A DNA stretch of 64,000 bases from Clostridiaceae bacterium (GTDB lineage: Bacteria > Bacillota > Clostridia > Oscillospirales > Acutalibacteraceae), in NCBI GenBank assembly GCA_016285645.1, contig JAEERC010000035.1:35670-99669 (forward strand), written 5' to 3'. This document shows positions 7,935-16,598 of the stretch, one piece after another (the stretch's first letter is position 1; the number at the start of each line of letters is the position of its first letter). The notes under the pieces were generated by a model. It was not told the origin of the DNA. It worked only from the letters and a program-made list of their open reading frames with translations, and did no database searches. A program made the translations under genes and the position numbers.

Positions 7935-10148
7935 ATGAAGGATAACAAAGCAAAAAAGAAAAAGGTTAAAAAACACAATAAATTTTTTACTGTGTTCTGG
8001 GCTATTGTCTGCATCGGCTTTTTCAGCGCTGCGGCTATTGCCGGCTATGTCTTTTATAATGTCTATAACACCGTAAACGGCGATATTATAGTTGACCTTG
8101 CCGACTACACCGAAAACCAGAACCAGACTTCTTTTATTTACGCTTATGAGGATAACGACCCGACCAAGGTAAAAGAGCTTCTCAGACTGCACGCGGAAGA
8201 AAACAGAATCTGGGTTGACCTTGAGGATATTTCGGTTTATTTAGAGGAATGCTTTGTAGGCCTTGAGGACAAGCGCTTTTACGAGCACCGGGGCGTTGAC
8301 TGGATAAGAACTCTCGGCTCGGCAAAATACAAATTCAGCCAGGGCGGTTCAACAATCACACAGCAGCTCATAAAGAATATCACCAATCAGAAGGATGTTA
8401 CCGTTGTAAGAAAATTCAAGGAAATTGTTTCCGCTCTGAACCTTGAAAAGCATTACGACAAAAAGACCATTCTCGAGGCGTACCTCAACACAGTTTATCT
8501 CGGCAGCGGATGTTACGGCGTAAAAACCGCCGCTGAAACATATTTCGGCAAGGATGTAAGCGAATTGAACCTCGCCGAGTCCGCCTGTATCGCCGTTATT
8601 ACAAAAGCCCCTTACGGCTACAATCCGCTTTATAACCGCGAGGCAAACAGAGAAAGGCAGCTTTACTGTTTGAAGCAATTGCTCGAGCAGGGTCTCGTCA
8701 CTCCTCAGGAATATGATGAAGCAGTCAATTACGAGCTTGTGTTTACCAACGACGATAACTTCGTTCCCAGTGAGTTGTTCTTAGCCCAGCAGGCGGAACA
8801 CGACAAGGAAGAGAAGAAGGAAGAGTACTGGAGCTATTATATCGACTTCGCCATCAACAGCGTTATAAAAGACCTGATTGATGAATACGGCTATTCCGAG
8901 CTTCAGGCGAGCAACAAGATTTATTACGGCGGTCTGAAAATATATATCGCCGCCGACCTCGATGTTCAGGATGATCTCGAATACATATTTGAAAACAGAA
9001 TCGGCTGGGGCAACGATGAGATTCAGGGCGCGATGACAATTATGGATTACTCCGGCAGAGTTGTAGCCATTGTCGGCGCGGCAGGCAAAAAGACCGAAAA
9101 CAGAAGTCTTGTTATGGCCGCGGATTCCTACAGACAGCCCGGTTCAACCATCAAGCCGCTTTCAACCTACGCGCCTCTGCTTGACTTAAACAAGATTACA
9201 TACTCAACAAGAGTCAAGGACTACGCCATCGCTTACAACGGAAAACTCTGGCCCCACAACGTTGATAAAACTCTCGGTTCGGGCGGCAAGGTAACAATTC
9301 AGAAAGCCGTTCAGGAATCCATGAACACCGTTCCCGCGAGACTTATTTCCGGTTATGAACTTGACGATGACCTGACCCTTACAATTGACAAATCCTTTGA
9401 TTATCTTCAGAACCACTTTATGCTTTCACATCTCGACAGCACAAAGGACAAGGACCTGGGACCTCTCGCCACGGGCGCTCTGACCTACGGCGCGAGCACG
9501 CTCGAAATGTGCGCGGCATACGCCACATTCGGCAACGGCGGCAGATATTATAAACCCTACGCTTATTACAAAGTAACCAATTCCAGCGGCACCGAGGTTA
9601 TTCTCGACAACACCGATCCGCAGTACACACAGGCAATAAGCGAGGACGCTTCCGACATTATGTGCGAAATACTGCAGACCGTAAGAACAAGTTACTACGG
9701 CACCGCTTCGACGGTAAGGCAGTTCCCGATATTCGCCAAAACAGGTACAACCACGGACGATAAGGACAGATGGTTCTGCGCCGGCACTCCCTATTATGTG
9801 GGCACGGTTTGGTACGGCTACAGCAGCAAACCGAGAACCATAGGCGCCGATATAAACCCCGCGGGTACAATATTCTTCAATGTGTTTGACAGAATCCACA
9901 GGGGTCTCGATACCGATGTCGCCTTCCCGAAGAGCCCGAATGTAACCGCTGAATACTACTGCACGGTTACCGGCAATCTCGCTTCTTCAAACTGCCCTTA
10001 TACTGCCAAAGGCTGGTACAGCAAGGACAATCTTCCGCCTTATTGCTCATACTGCTCGGGCAGAAGCTACTCAAACGACAACGACTCAGGTAATTCAGGC
10101 AACGGCGGCACATATACCTGGGATGACATTGTTTCATTTATCAACTGA
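7935..10148 (+). CDS. Class A penicillin-binding protein (glycosyltransferase 51 plus transpeptidase)
   Basis: This bifunctional enzyme polymerises glycan strands from lipid II and cross-links the stem peptides outside the membrane. The start is ATG 7935, with GGAGG at 7922-7926; an in-frame TTG 30 nt upstream has no ribosome binding site. The product is 737 aa. A Lys-rich cytoplasmic tail is followed by one membrane anchor (residues about 18-41). The GT51 domain shows the catalytic Glu in GLEDKRFYEHRG (about residue 109) and GGSTITQQL. The transpeptidase domain has the active-site STIK (Ser about 404), SMN (about 462) and KTGT (about 602). A Ser/Gly/Asn-rich tail with several cysteines closes the protein. 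It is PBP1A-like (PonA-like). Confidence 0.93.
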   Translation: MKDNKAKKKKVKKHNKFFTVFWAIVCIGFFSAAAIAGYVFYNVYNTVNGDIIVDLADYTENQNQTSFIYAYEDNDPTKVKELLRLHAEENRIWVDLEDISVYLEECFVGLEDKRFYEHRGVDWIRTLGSAKYKFSQGGSTITQQLIKNITNQKDVTVVRKFKEIVSALNLEKHYDKKTILEAYLNTVYLGSGCYGVKTAAETYFGKDVSELNLAESACIAVITKAPYGYNPLYNREANRERQLYCLKQLLEQGLVTPQEYDEAVNYELVFTNDDNFVPSELFLAQQAEHDKEEKKEEYWSYYIDFAINSVIKDLIDEYGYSELQASNKIYYGGLKIYIAADLDVQDDLEYIFENRIGWGNDEIQGAMTIMDYSGRVVAIVGAAGKKTENRSLVMAADSYRQPGSTIKPLSTYAPLLDLNKITYSTRVKDYAIAYNGKLWPHNVDKTLGSGGKVTIQKAVQESMNTVPARLISGYELDDDLTLTIDKSFDYLQNHFMLSHLDSTKDKDLGPLATGALTYGASTLEMCAAYATFGNGGRYYKPYAYYKVTNSSGTEVILDNTDPQYTQAISEDASDIMCEILQTVRTSYYGTASTVRQFPIFAKTGTTTDDKDRWFCAGTPYYVGTVWYGYSSKPRTIGADINPAGTIFFNVFDRIHRGLDTDVAFPKSPNVTAEYYCTVTGNLASSNCPYTAKGWYSKDNLPPYCSYCSGRSYSNDNDSGNSGNGGTYTWDDIVSFIN

Positions 10149-10152
10149 TTTC

Positions 10153-10187
10153 AAGCGGCGGCTATCAACCTTAGCCGTCGCTTTTTA
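10153..10187 (+). terminator. Terminator after the PBP gene
   Basis: Stem AAGCGGCGGCT/AGCCGTCGCTT (10153-10163 with 10173-10183, one G-U pair), a nine-base loop and a TTTTT tail. ruvX begins only about 23 nt later, so expression of the next operon probably depends on read-through or on a promoter inside the PBP gene. Confidence 0.75.
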
Positions 10188-10209
10188 AAAAGGGCAGGGG
10201 GTGCGCAAT

Positions 10210-10641
10210 TTGATAATAATCGGCGTTGACTACGGCGATGTGAGAACGGGTATTTCCGTTTGCGACAAAACGGAGATGCTGGCATCCCCCGTCTGCGTAA
10301 TTGAGGAAAAAGACGCTCAGACGCTCGCAAAAAAAATAAAAGCAATCTGCGAAGAGAGAAAAGCGCAGATGATAGTTATGGGTCTTCCGAAAAATATGGA
10401 TTCAAGCGAGGGCTTCCGCGCTCAGGCATGCAGAGAATTCGCCGAACTTTTAAAAACCGAAACGGGACTTGATGTTGCGATGCGCGATGAACGCCTCACC
10501 ACTGTGAGCGCTCACAATGTTCTGAATGTGACAGATGTTCGCGGAATAAAACGCAAAAAAATCGTTGACGAAGTTGCCGCGGTTATGATATTGCAGGAAT
10601 ATCTCGACTACCGCAAAAACAATCCTACGGAGGTAAAATAA
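10210..10641 (+). CDS. ruvX: RuvX/YqgF-family Holliday-junction resolvase-like nuclease
   Basis: An RNase H-fold protein of the YqgF family, implicated in pre-16S rRNA 5' end processing and annotated as a putative Holliday junction resolvase. The first strand carries the catalytic Asp in IGVDYGDVRTGIS. VMGLPKNMD, DERLTT and a C-terminal DEVAAVMILQEYLD supply the remaining conserved acidic positions. TTG 10210 is preferred as start because AGGGGG (10196-10201) lies 8 nt upstream. A GTG at 10201 is in frame but overlaps that ribosome binding site. The product is 143 aa, normal for the family. radA follows 2 nt later. Confidence 0.85.
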   Translation: MIIIGVDYGDVRTGISVCDKTEMLASPVCVIEEKDAQTLAKKIKAICEERKAQMIVMGLPKNMDSSEGFRAQACREFAELLKTETGLDVAMRDERLTTVSAHNVLNVTDVRGIKRKKIVDEVAAVMILQEYLDYRKNNPTEVK

Positions 10642-10643
10642 AT

Positions 10644-12008
10644 ATGGCTCCGAAAGTAAAATCGGTTTATATATGCAGTGAGTGCGGCTATGAGTCGGCA
10701 AAATGGTTCGGTCAGTGCCCCGGCTGCGGCGAATGGAACACAATGAACGAGGAAATAAAAACAACAGGAAGCGATAAATCTCCGGCTGTTTCATACTCAT
10801 CCGCAAAGGCATATAAAATCGATGAAATAGAGGCGGATAAAAGCATCCGCTACAAAACGGGATTTAAGGAACTTGACAGAGTATTGGGCGGCGGGCTCGT
10901 AAACGGTTCGCTTGTTCTGCTGAGCGGTGACCCCGGAATAGGCAAATCGACAATTCTTTTACAGATTTGTCAGAATCTCGGTAAAAACTTAACTATATTA
11001 TATGTTACCGGCGAGGAATCCGCCCAGCAGATTAAACTCAGGGCAAAGCGGCTCGGCGTTTCGAGCGAAGGGCTGTCGGTAATGTGTGAAAATAATGTTT
11101 CGGCAATTATAAACTATGTTACCGAAAATAAGCCCGGTCTTCTTATAATCGACTCCATTCAGACCATGACCATTCCCGAAATCAATTCCTCCGCGGGCAG
11201 CGTCACTCAGGTAAGGGAATCCACCTCGGCGTTTATGAGATGCGCAAAATCCTTGAATATTCCTACCGTTATTGTCGGCCATGTAAATAAAGACGGCAAC
11301 ATCGCGGGTCCCAAGGTGCTTGAGCATATAGTTGACTGCGTTCTTTATTTTGAAGGTGAAAGACATCTTTCCTACAGAATACTGCGCGCCGTCAAAAACA
11401 GATACGGTTCAACCAATGAAATAGGCGTTTTCGAAATGCTGGACAGCGGCTTAAGTGAGGTCGAAAATCCGTCGCTTATGCTTATTTCCGGCAAGCCTAA
11501 GAACACATCCGGCTCCTGCATAACCTGTGTTATGGAAGGCAGCAGACCTATTCTTGCTGAGATTCAGGGCCTTGTTTCATCATCGGGTTACGGAAATCCC
11601 AGAAGAATGAGCAACGGCTTCGATTATAACCGTATGGCTATGATTCTGGCTATACTTGAGAAAAGAGCCGGCTTTTTCTTCGCCAACTCCGATGCCTATG
11701 TAAACATTGTCGGCGGTCTTAAGCCCGATGAACCCGCCGCCGATCTCGCGGTTGCTCTGGCTCTTATTTCCGCTCTCAAAGACACTCCGGTAAACGATGA
11801 AACCATCGCATTCGGAGAAGTCGGGCTCGGCGGAGAACTCAGATCCATTAATTGTTGTGAGCAGAGAATAAGAGAAGCGGAAAGACTTGGCTTTAAACGC
11901 TGCATTATTCCCAGACATAATTTCAGAACAATTTCCGGCTCCTTCAAAGGCGATATTGAAATAATCGGAGCAAACAATATAAACGAGGCGTTCAACAGCG
12001 CAATATGA
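10644..12008 (+). CDS. radA: DNA repair protein RadA
   Basis: RadA is a RecA-related ATPase that promotes branch migration during recombinational repair. The N-terminal C4 zinc finger has Cys11, Cys14, Cys25 and Cys28. The Walker A motif GDPGIGKST is at about residue 94, the RadA-specific KNRYGST motif at about residue 251, and a Lon-protease-like domain follows, with PAADLAVALAL near the C-terminus. At 454 aa it is full length. It is preceded 2 nt upstream by ruvX, and its stop overlaps the ATG of the next gene (ATGA), so translation of the three is probably coupled. Confidence 0.95.
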   Translation: MAPKVKSVYICSECGYESAKWFGQCPGCGEWNTMNEEIKTTGSDKSPAVSYSSAKAYKIDEIEADKSIRYKTGFKELDRVLGGGLVNGSLVLLSGDPGIGKSTILLQICQNLGKNLTILYVTGEESAQQIKLRAKRLGVSSEGLSVMCENNVSAIINYVTENKPGLLIIDSIQTMTIPEINSSAGSVTQVRESTSAFMRCAKSLNIPTVIVGHVNKDGNIAGPKVLEHIVDCVLYFEGERHLSYRILRAVKNRYGSTNEIGVFEMLDSGLSEVENPSLMLISGKPKNTSGSCITCVMEGSRPILAEIQGLVSSSGYGNPRRMSNGFDYNRMAMILAILEKRAGFFFANSDAYVNIVGGLKPDEPAADLAVALALISALKDTPVNDETIAFGEVGLGGELRSINCCEQRIREAERLGFKRCIIPRHNFRTISGSFKGDIEIIGANNINEAFNSAI

Positions 12009-12760
12009 TTAAATATGTCGAAAAGCCGAATCTGCCCGAAAACCCGGTCGAAACAGTCGCGATAAGCGAAACGGCAGGGGAGGCAATAAAAAAAACAGAA
12101 GCGCTGGGAATTAAAACAATTAGAATATCCCCCTGCGGCAATCTCAATGAAGGTATTGCCTGCCACGCCGATTTACAGCTTATACATATCGGAAAGAATA
12201 AAGTAATCATTCCCGCAAATGCCGAACACTTGTTCGAACAACTGAAAAATCTGAATTTTGAAATAATTAAAGATGAAAACCGGCTGAAAAGGGAATATCC
12301 CGGCGATGTGCCTCTGAACGCTCAGATTATCGGCAAATATATTATATGTAATAAAAAGACTGTTTCGCGAAAAGTTCTGACCGAAGCCGAAAAAGCCGGA
12401 TTGACTGTTATCGATGTTAAACAAGGATACACGGCGTGCTCAATATGCGTTCTGAACGAAAACGCCATAATAACCGACGATATCGGCATATTTACAGCCG
12501 CTCAGTTTTTTTTGAACGATGTAACATTAATTGAAAAGAATTCCATCGGATTAAAAAATTATAATTACGGATTCATCGGAGGATGCTGCGGAAAAATCTC
12601 GAAGGATACGCTGGCAGTGAACGGAAGTCTGATGAGCCATTCGGACTGCAACAGAATCGCAGACGCTCTTAGCAGAAACAATATAAAGGTTCTTGAACTG
12701 CGTAACGGCAGAATGGAGGATATAGGCGGAATATTGCCTTTAACCGAAAAAACGCCATAA
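12005..12760 (+). CDS. Conserved clostridial protein of unknown function, possibly GME-fold (DUF6873-like)
   Basis: I do not recognise a characterised function. The 251-aa soluble protein has no signal peptide and no membrane helix. It carries a conserved-looking CHADLQLIHIGKN segment (Cys53, His54, Asp56, Gln58) and a C-terminal GGCCGK motif (about residues 193-198). Paired His-x-Asp and Cys motifs of this sort recall the guanidine-modifying (arginine deiminase/amidinotransferase) fold, and I tentatively associate it with DUF6873; this is memory-based and untested. The ATG overlaps the radA stop by 4 nt (ATGA), and a xerC/D-like recombinase follows under its own promoter. The context would suggest a DNA-repair link, but the motifs suggest a small-molecule enzyme. 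Confidence 0.6.
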   Translation: MIKYVEKPNLPENPVETVAISETAGEAIKKTEALGIKTIRISPCGNLNEGIACHADLQLIHIGKNKVIIPANAEHLFEQLKNLNFEIIKDENRLKREYPGDVPLNAQIIGKYIICNKKTVSRKVLTEAEKAGLTVIDVKQGYTACSICVLNENAIITDDIGIFTAAQFFLNDVTLIEKNSIGLKNYNYGFIGGCCGKISKDTLAVNGSLMSHSDCNRIADALSRNNIKVLELRNGRMEDIGGILPLTEKTP

Positions 12761-12822
12761 AACCCCGATTTTTTTAAAAAATACTCCCCTAAGTTATACA
12801 AAACATTTATTTTGTATAATTA

Positions 12823-12851
12823 TTGATATTTTTTCGGACCCCTGTTATAAT
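12823..12851 (+). promoter_or_regulatory. Sigma-A promoter of the Xer recombinase gene
   Basis: TTGATA (12823-12828), a 17-bp spacer, then TATAAT (12846-12851). The TTG start codon lies at 12912, leaving a leader of about 55 nt. Confidence 0.75.
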
Positions 12852-12911
12852 AGATAAGGAAAACAATTATTATACTATCCACTGCAATAAACCGATAAGC
12901 GAGGTGATATT

Positions 12912-13886
12912 TTGAGAAAAGAAGAAATCGTAAAGCTCCCTCTCTGCATTCAGGATTATTTAAACTATCTTTCCGTCGTTAAAAACAAATCTCAGCTTAC
13001 CATTCTTGAATACGCTTCCGATCTCAGAATGTTCACTAGGTTTGAGCTCAGACGGCATAATCCTGATCTCGCTTCACTCCCCTTCGAAAAGATTGAAATT
13101 TTTTCGGCGGATATTTCTTTTTTCGAAAAACTCAATTTAACCGATTCCTACGCCTTCCTCGCTTTCTGCAAGGATGAGAGAGGCGATGACGCCACCGCGC
13201 GAGCCAGAAAAGTTGTAAGCATTAAAAGGTTTTATAAATATCTTTTCGCGAACCAGTTAATCAAGGAAAACAATATGGTTAATCTGGAAGCGCCGAAAAT
13301 AAAAAAATCCCTGCCCAAATATCTGACACTTGAGCAGAGTACGGCACTTCTCAGAGCCGTGGACGGCAAGAATAAAGAAAGAGACTATTGTATTCTCACT
13401 TTCTTTTTAAACTGCGGCCTGCGTCTTGCCGAGCTGGTCTCTATCAATTTATCTGATTTCTCGGACGAGGGAACTCTCCGTGTTGTGGGTAAAGGCAACA
13501 AGGAAAGAACAATTTACATAAACGATTCCTGCATAAAGGCGCTTAAATCCTATATGAGAGTGCGCCCTGTTGACGGAGTTATTGACAAAAACGCGCTCTT
13601 TTTGAGCAATCAGAAAAAGCGCATAAGTCCCAAAACCGTTCAGCATCTCGTTAATGTATACCTTGAGAAAGCCGGGCTCGGCAACAGCGGTTTTTCCGTT
13701 CACAAGCTTCGTCACACAGCCGCAACGCTTATGTATCAGCATGGGAATGTCGATGTGCTGCTGCTTAAAGAAATACTCGGGCACGAAAATCTCGCCACCA
13801 CTGAGATATATACCCATGTTGTTAATGAGCAACTGAGAAAAGCCGTTGACAGCAATCCCCTTAATAATTTGGATAAAACCGAATAA
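12912..13886 (+). CDS. Tyrosine recombinase XerC/XerD family
   Basis: A site-specific recombinase that probably resolves chromosome dimers at dif. The N-terminal SAM-like core-binding domain (residues about 9-115) is followed by the catalytic domain. The active-site set is visible: Arg near 169 (GLRLAEL), Lys in GKGNKER (about 195), His-x-x-Arg in HKLRHTA (about 264-267), His in LGHENL (about 291) and Tyr in TEIYTHV (about 299). The start is TTG 12912, 3 nt after GAGGTGAT. At 324 aa it is Xer-sized and shows no phage-integrase extension, so a housekeeping XerC/XerD/CodV role is more likely than a mobile element. FtsK, the usual partner, is also in this window. Confidence 0.87.
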   Translation: MRKEEIVKLPLCIQDYLNYLSVVKNKSQLTILEYASDLRMFTRFELRRHNPDLASLPFEKIEIFSADISFFEKLNLTDSYAFLAFCKDERGDDATARARKVVSIKRFYKYLFANQLIKENNMVNLEAPKIKKSLPKYLTLEQSTALLRAVDGKNKERDYCILTFFLNCGLRLAELVSINLSDFSDEGTLRVVGKGNKERTIYINDSCIKALKSYMRVRPVDGVIDKNALFLSNQKKRISPKTVQHLVNVYLEKAGLGNSGFSVHKLRHTAATLMYQHGNVDVLLLKEILGHENLATTEIYTHVVNEQLRKAVDSNPLNNLDKTE

Positions 13887-13928
13887 AGAACACCCTTGAT
13901 GCCGAAAACATCAAGGGTGAATTGAATT
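13887..13928. terminator. Bidirectional terminator between xer and the glycerophosphodiesterase gene
   Basis: A perfect 11-bp stem CACCCTTGATG/CATCAAGGGTG (13891-13901 with 13909-13919) and a seven-base loop sit between two convergent genes. A T-rich run follows on the plus strand. The stem core CCTTGATG recurs in the terminator at 35943. Confidence 0.8.
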
Positions 13929-14660
13929 TTATTTTTTCCAGTTATCAATAAGTTCTTTTAAATCGGCGGGTTTTCTTGTTGTTATGTTGTCAACACCGAG
14001 CGAGAGCAGCATAGTCTGTGAAAGATTTGAATCCGCCGTCCACGCCGAAACGAGCAAACCGTTTTTACGGAAAATATCGCAGACCGTTTTATTGAGATTT
14101 GAATAATGGCAGTTTATTCCCAGCGCCCCGCGCTCTTTATACTCCCTGCAAAGCGATTCGATATAAGAAACGGATCTGCGCTTCTTCGGAGGAATGACCG
14201 TGTTGATATAATAAGGAACGCCTGAGTTTTCCTTTACCGTGTTGCAGACATTCAGGTTTACTCCCGTGTAGAACGCTCTGTCAAAAAGATTCATTTCTTT
14301 GAGTATTCTGTCAATTTCGGGAAGATTGGAATAATTCTTTAAATCGAGATTCATTCTGCATGTGTCGCTCGCAGCCACGGCTGAAAGCATTTTTTTAAAA
14401 TCCTCCCCTTCGTTCATTCCCGGATTTGAGGAATGAATAACGCAGGGAGTGCCGTCGGGTCGGAAAGTAATATCCATCTCCACAATCTGCGCGTTGTTCT
14501 TTACGCAGGTTTCAATGGATTCAACCGAGTTTTCGGGCGTGCCGTACGCCCCCGAGTGGCAGGTAATTGTAAACCCCTGCGGCAGAGAGAGAACCGACGA
14601 AGTATATTTTTTGATTTTTTCCTTTGTTAAACCGTCTTTTATTTTACTTAAAACGCTCAA
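13929..14660 (-). CDS. Glycerophosphodiester phosphodiesterase family protein
   Basis: GDPD proteins hydrolyse glycerophosphodiesters to glycerol-3-phosphate and an alcohol. The N-terminal catalytic pattern is recognisable: CHSGAYGTPENSVESIE corresponds to the usual HRG...PENT, followed by VEMDI and the His in CVIHS. The start is TTG 14660, with GAGGT at 14668-14672 seven nt upstream. A GTG at 14666 is too close to that site, and an ATG-equivalent at 14714 would lie inside the promoter -35. The product is 243 aa and has no signal peptide, so it is cytoplasmic. The Arg of HRG is replaced by Ser, which is tolerated in some homologues but leaves the activity unproven. Confidence 0.8.
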   Translation of the reverse strand: MSVLSKIKDGLTKEKIKKYTSSVLSLPQGFTITCHSGAYGTPENSVESIETCVKNNAQIVEMDITFRPDGTPCVIHSSNPGMNEGEDFKKMLSAVAASDTCRMNLDLKNYSNLPEIDRILKEMNLFDRAFYTGVNLNVCNTVKENSGVPYYINTVIPPKKRRSVSYIESLCREYKERGALGINCHYSNLNKTVCDIFRKNGLLVSAWTADSNLSQTMLLSLGVDNITTRKPADLKELIDNWKK

Positions 14661-14685
14661 AATCACTACCTCTTTTCCAAAAGGT

Positions 14686-14714
14686 ATTATTGCATTGATT
14701 GATAATGTTGTCAA
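14686..14714 (-). promoter_or_regulatory. Sigma-A promoter of the glycerophosphodiesterase gene
   Basis: On the minus strand: TTGACA (14714-14709), a 17-bp spacer, then AATAAT (14691-14686). The predicted transcript start leaves a 5' leader of about 20 nt before the TTG at 14660. Confidence 0.75.
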
Positions 14715-14792
14715 TATTATTATAATATAAATGTTTTCAAGACGATTTTTTGTTATTTTATACGAAATCGCTTTACCGTATTAATATGTTAG

Positions 14793-14832
14793 TTGACTGA
14801 ATGTGATTTATATGTTAGAATACCGCTATAAT
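14793..14832 (+). promoter_or_regulatory. Promoter of the histidine operon
   Basis: TTGACT (14793-14798), a 17-bp spacer, then TAGAAT (14816-14821). A second possible -10, TATAAT, lies at 14827-14832. The leader to hisZ ATG 14854 is at most about 25-30 nt. There is therefore no room for a T-box or a peptide attenuator ahead of the operon. Confidence 0.65.
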
Positions 14833-14853
14833 AAATGTGAAATGGAGAAAAAT

Positions 14854-15966
14854 ATGGTTCAGTTACCCGATTTCTTTTCAAAAGAAGATGAACTTACCTT
14901 CGGTTTACCCGTTCTTTTTGAAAACAGAGGATATAAAAAATACAGGATGTCGAAGTTTGAGGAATACAGTTTTTATTCCGACAACCGCAAGTTCCTGACC
15001 GATGACGGTGTTATAGCTTTCAATAACGCCGACGGCAGACTTATGGCTCTCAAGCCCGACATCACTTTATCAATTGTCAAAAACGCTAAACTCAGCGAAA
15101 AACTCACACGCCTTTACTATAACGAAAGCGTGTTCCGCATGACAGGCACGGGCAAGGATTTCAAGGAAATCAAGCAGTGCGGTGTTGAGGTGCTCGGCGA
15201 TATTGACACATACATCACCGGTGAAGTCATTATGCTGGCGGCAAAGAGCCTTGAAATGATTGACCCCGACTACTATCTCTCCCTCTCACATAACGATCTT
15301 GTTTTATCGTTGATCGACGAGTGCGGCGTTTCCGTTGAAATCCGCAAAAAACTCGCCGGGTGCATCGGCAGCAAGAACACACACGATTTCAAAAAAATAT
15401 GTGATAAATACGGTATTGACAGCAAAACATCCAATGTGATTACCGAACTTTCCTGCATCGATCTCCCCTTCGATGAAGCGATTGAAAAAATAGAAAAACT
15501 TGTTTATACCGATAAAACCAAAGCCGCTTTAAATGAAATCAAAGCATTGCGCAGCGCTCTTGAGGGGAGCGGAATATCCGACAGAATTCACATCGACCTG
15601 TCCGTTACCCAGCACATCGATTATTATAACGGCATAGTTTTCAGGGGCTATGTTGAAAAGGCGCCCTCGGCTGTTCTCTCGGGCGGCAGATATGACCTGC
15701 TTGCAAAGAAAATCAGGGATAACATCGGCGCGATAGGTTTTGCTGTTTATCTCGACAACCTCAATCTCTATTACAGAAAAAGCCGTGAATTTGACACCGA
15801 TATACTTATTATAAATAAAGATTCCGGCAACACCGGCGCCCTGCTCAAAGCGGCAAACGAATTTGCCTCTGAAGGCCGGAGTGTATGCGTTGAAAAAGAA
15901 AAGCCCGAAAGTTACAGATGCCGTAAAACTTATATTTTTGAAAACGGTGCTCTCACGGAGGAATAA
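14854..15966 (+). CDS. hisZ: ATP phosphoribosyltransferase regulatory subunit HisZ
   Basis: HisZ is a histidyl-tRNA-synthetase-like paralogue that lacks aminoacylation activity. It forms the regulatory half of ATP phosphoribosyltransferase and senses histidine. The class II core is visible in FGLPVLFENRGYKKYRMSKF-type sequence and ALKPDITLSIV (motif 2 area). No C-terminal anticodon-binding domain is obvious in the 370-aa product. ATG 14854 is chosen because GGAG (14844-14847) lies 6 nt ahead; two earlier in-frame starts overlap the promoter. It is the first gene of the his operon, 2 nt before the short-form hisG that requires it. Confidence 0.9.
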   Translation: MVQLPDFFSKEDELTFGLPVLFENRGYKKYRMSKFEEYSFYSDNRKFLTDDGVIAFNNADGRLMALKPDITLSIVKNAKLSEKLTRLYYNESVFRMTGTGKDFKEIKQCGVEVLGDIDTYITGEVIMLAAKSLEMIDPDYYLSLSHNDLVLSLIDECGVSVEIRKKLAGCIGSKNTHDFKKICDKYGIDSKTSNVITELSCIDLPFDEAIEKIEKLVYTDKTKAALNEIKALRSALEGSGISDRIHIDLSVTQHIDYYNGIVFRGYVEKAPSAVLSGGRYDLLAKKIRDNIGAIGFAVYLDNLNLYYRKSREFDTDILIINKDSGNTGALLKAANEFASEGRSVCVEKEKPESYRCRKTYIFENGALTEE

Positions 15967-15968
15967 TA

Positions 15969-16598
15969 ATGCTTAATATTGCTTTACCCAAAGGCCGTCT
16001 GGGCGATAAAGTTTACAAACTGCTCGCGAACATCGGCTATGACTGCAGCGAAATATATGACGACAACAGAAAACTTATTTTCACAAACGAGGAAAACGGA
16101 GTCTGCTATCTGCTTGTAAAGCCCTCCGATGTCGCTATCTATATCGCTCACGGAGCGGCAGACATAGGAATTGTCGGCAAGGACATTCTCGAAGAGGACA
16201 ATTTCGATTTATATGAACTGCTTGACTTAAAACTCGGGAAATGCAACATGTGTGTAGCAGCGCCCGAAAACTATGTTGAGGACCTCGACAGGCCGCTGAG
16301 AGTGGCTACGAAATTCACGAACATAGCAAAGAACTACTATCTCTCGCTCAACCGCGAAATAGAAATTATCAAACTGAACGGTTCAATAGAAATCGCTCCC
16401 CTGCTCGGCCTTTCGGATGTTATTGTTGACATTGTGGAAACGGGAACAACACTCAGGGAGAACCATTTGAAGGTGTTTGAAACGATTATGCCCATAAGTG
16501 CGAGACTTATAGCCAACAAATCATCCTATAAATTCAAAACCGCCGAAATATCACAGCTGGTTTCAAAACTCGAAAAGGAGCTTGAAAATAATGATTAA
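15969..16598 (+). CDS. hisG: ATP phosphoribosyltransferase catalytic subunit, short form
   Basis: It catalyses the first step of histidine synthesis, ATP plus PRPP to phosphoribosyl-ATP. At 209 aa it is the short HisG type without the C-terminal regulatory domain, in agreement with the hisZ gene just upstream. Family motifs include LPKGRLGDKVY at the N-terminus, AADIGIVGKD and the PRPP loop DVIVDIVETGTTLREN. The end overlaps the hisD start by 8 nt. Confidence 0.95.
   Translation: MLNIALPKGRLGDKVYKLLANIGYDCSEIYDDNRKLIFTNEENGVCYLLVKPSDVAIYIAHGAADIGIVGKDILEEDNFDLYELLDLKLGKCNMCVAAPENYVEDLDRPLRVATKFTNIAKNYYLSLNREIEIIKLNGSIEIAPLLGLSDVIVDIVETGTTLRENHLKVFETIMPISARLIANKSSYKFKTAEISQLVSKLEKELENND

Noticed and set aside
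12912..13886. Phage or island integrase
   Set aside because: It is Xer-sized, is not next to a tRNA or phage genes, and shares the window with ftsK, so a chromosomal Xer role is more likely.
14715..14853. Possible attenuator or T-box for the histidine operon
   Set aside because: The distance from the promoter to hisZ is about 25-30 nt, and no His-rich leader peptide or hairpin pair is visible.
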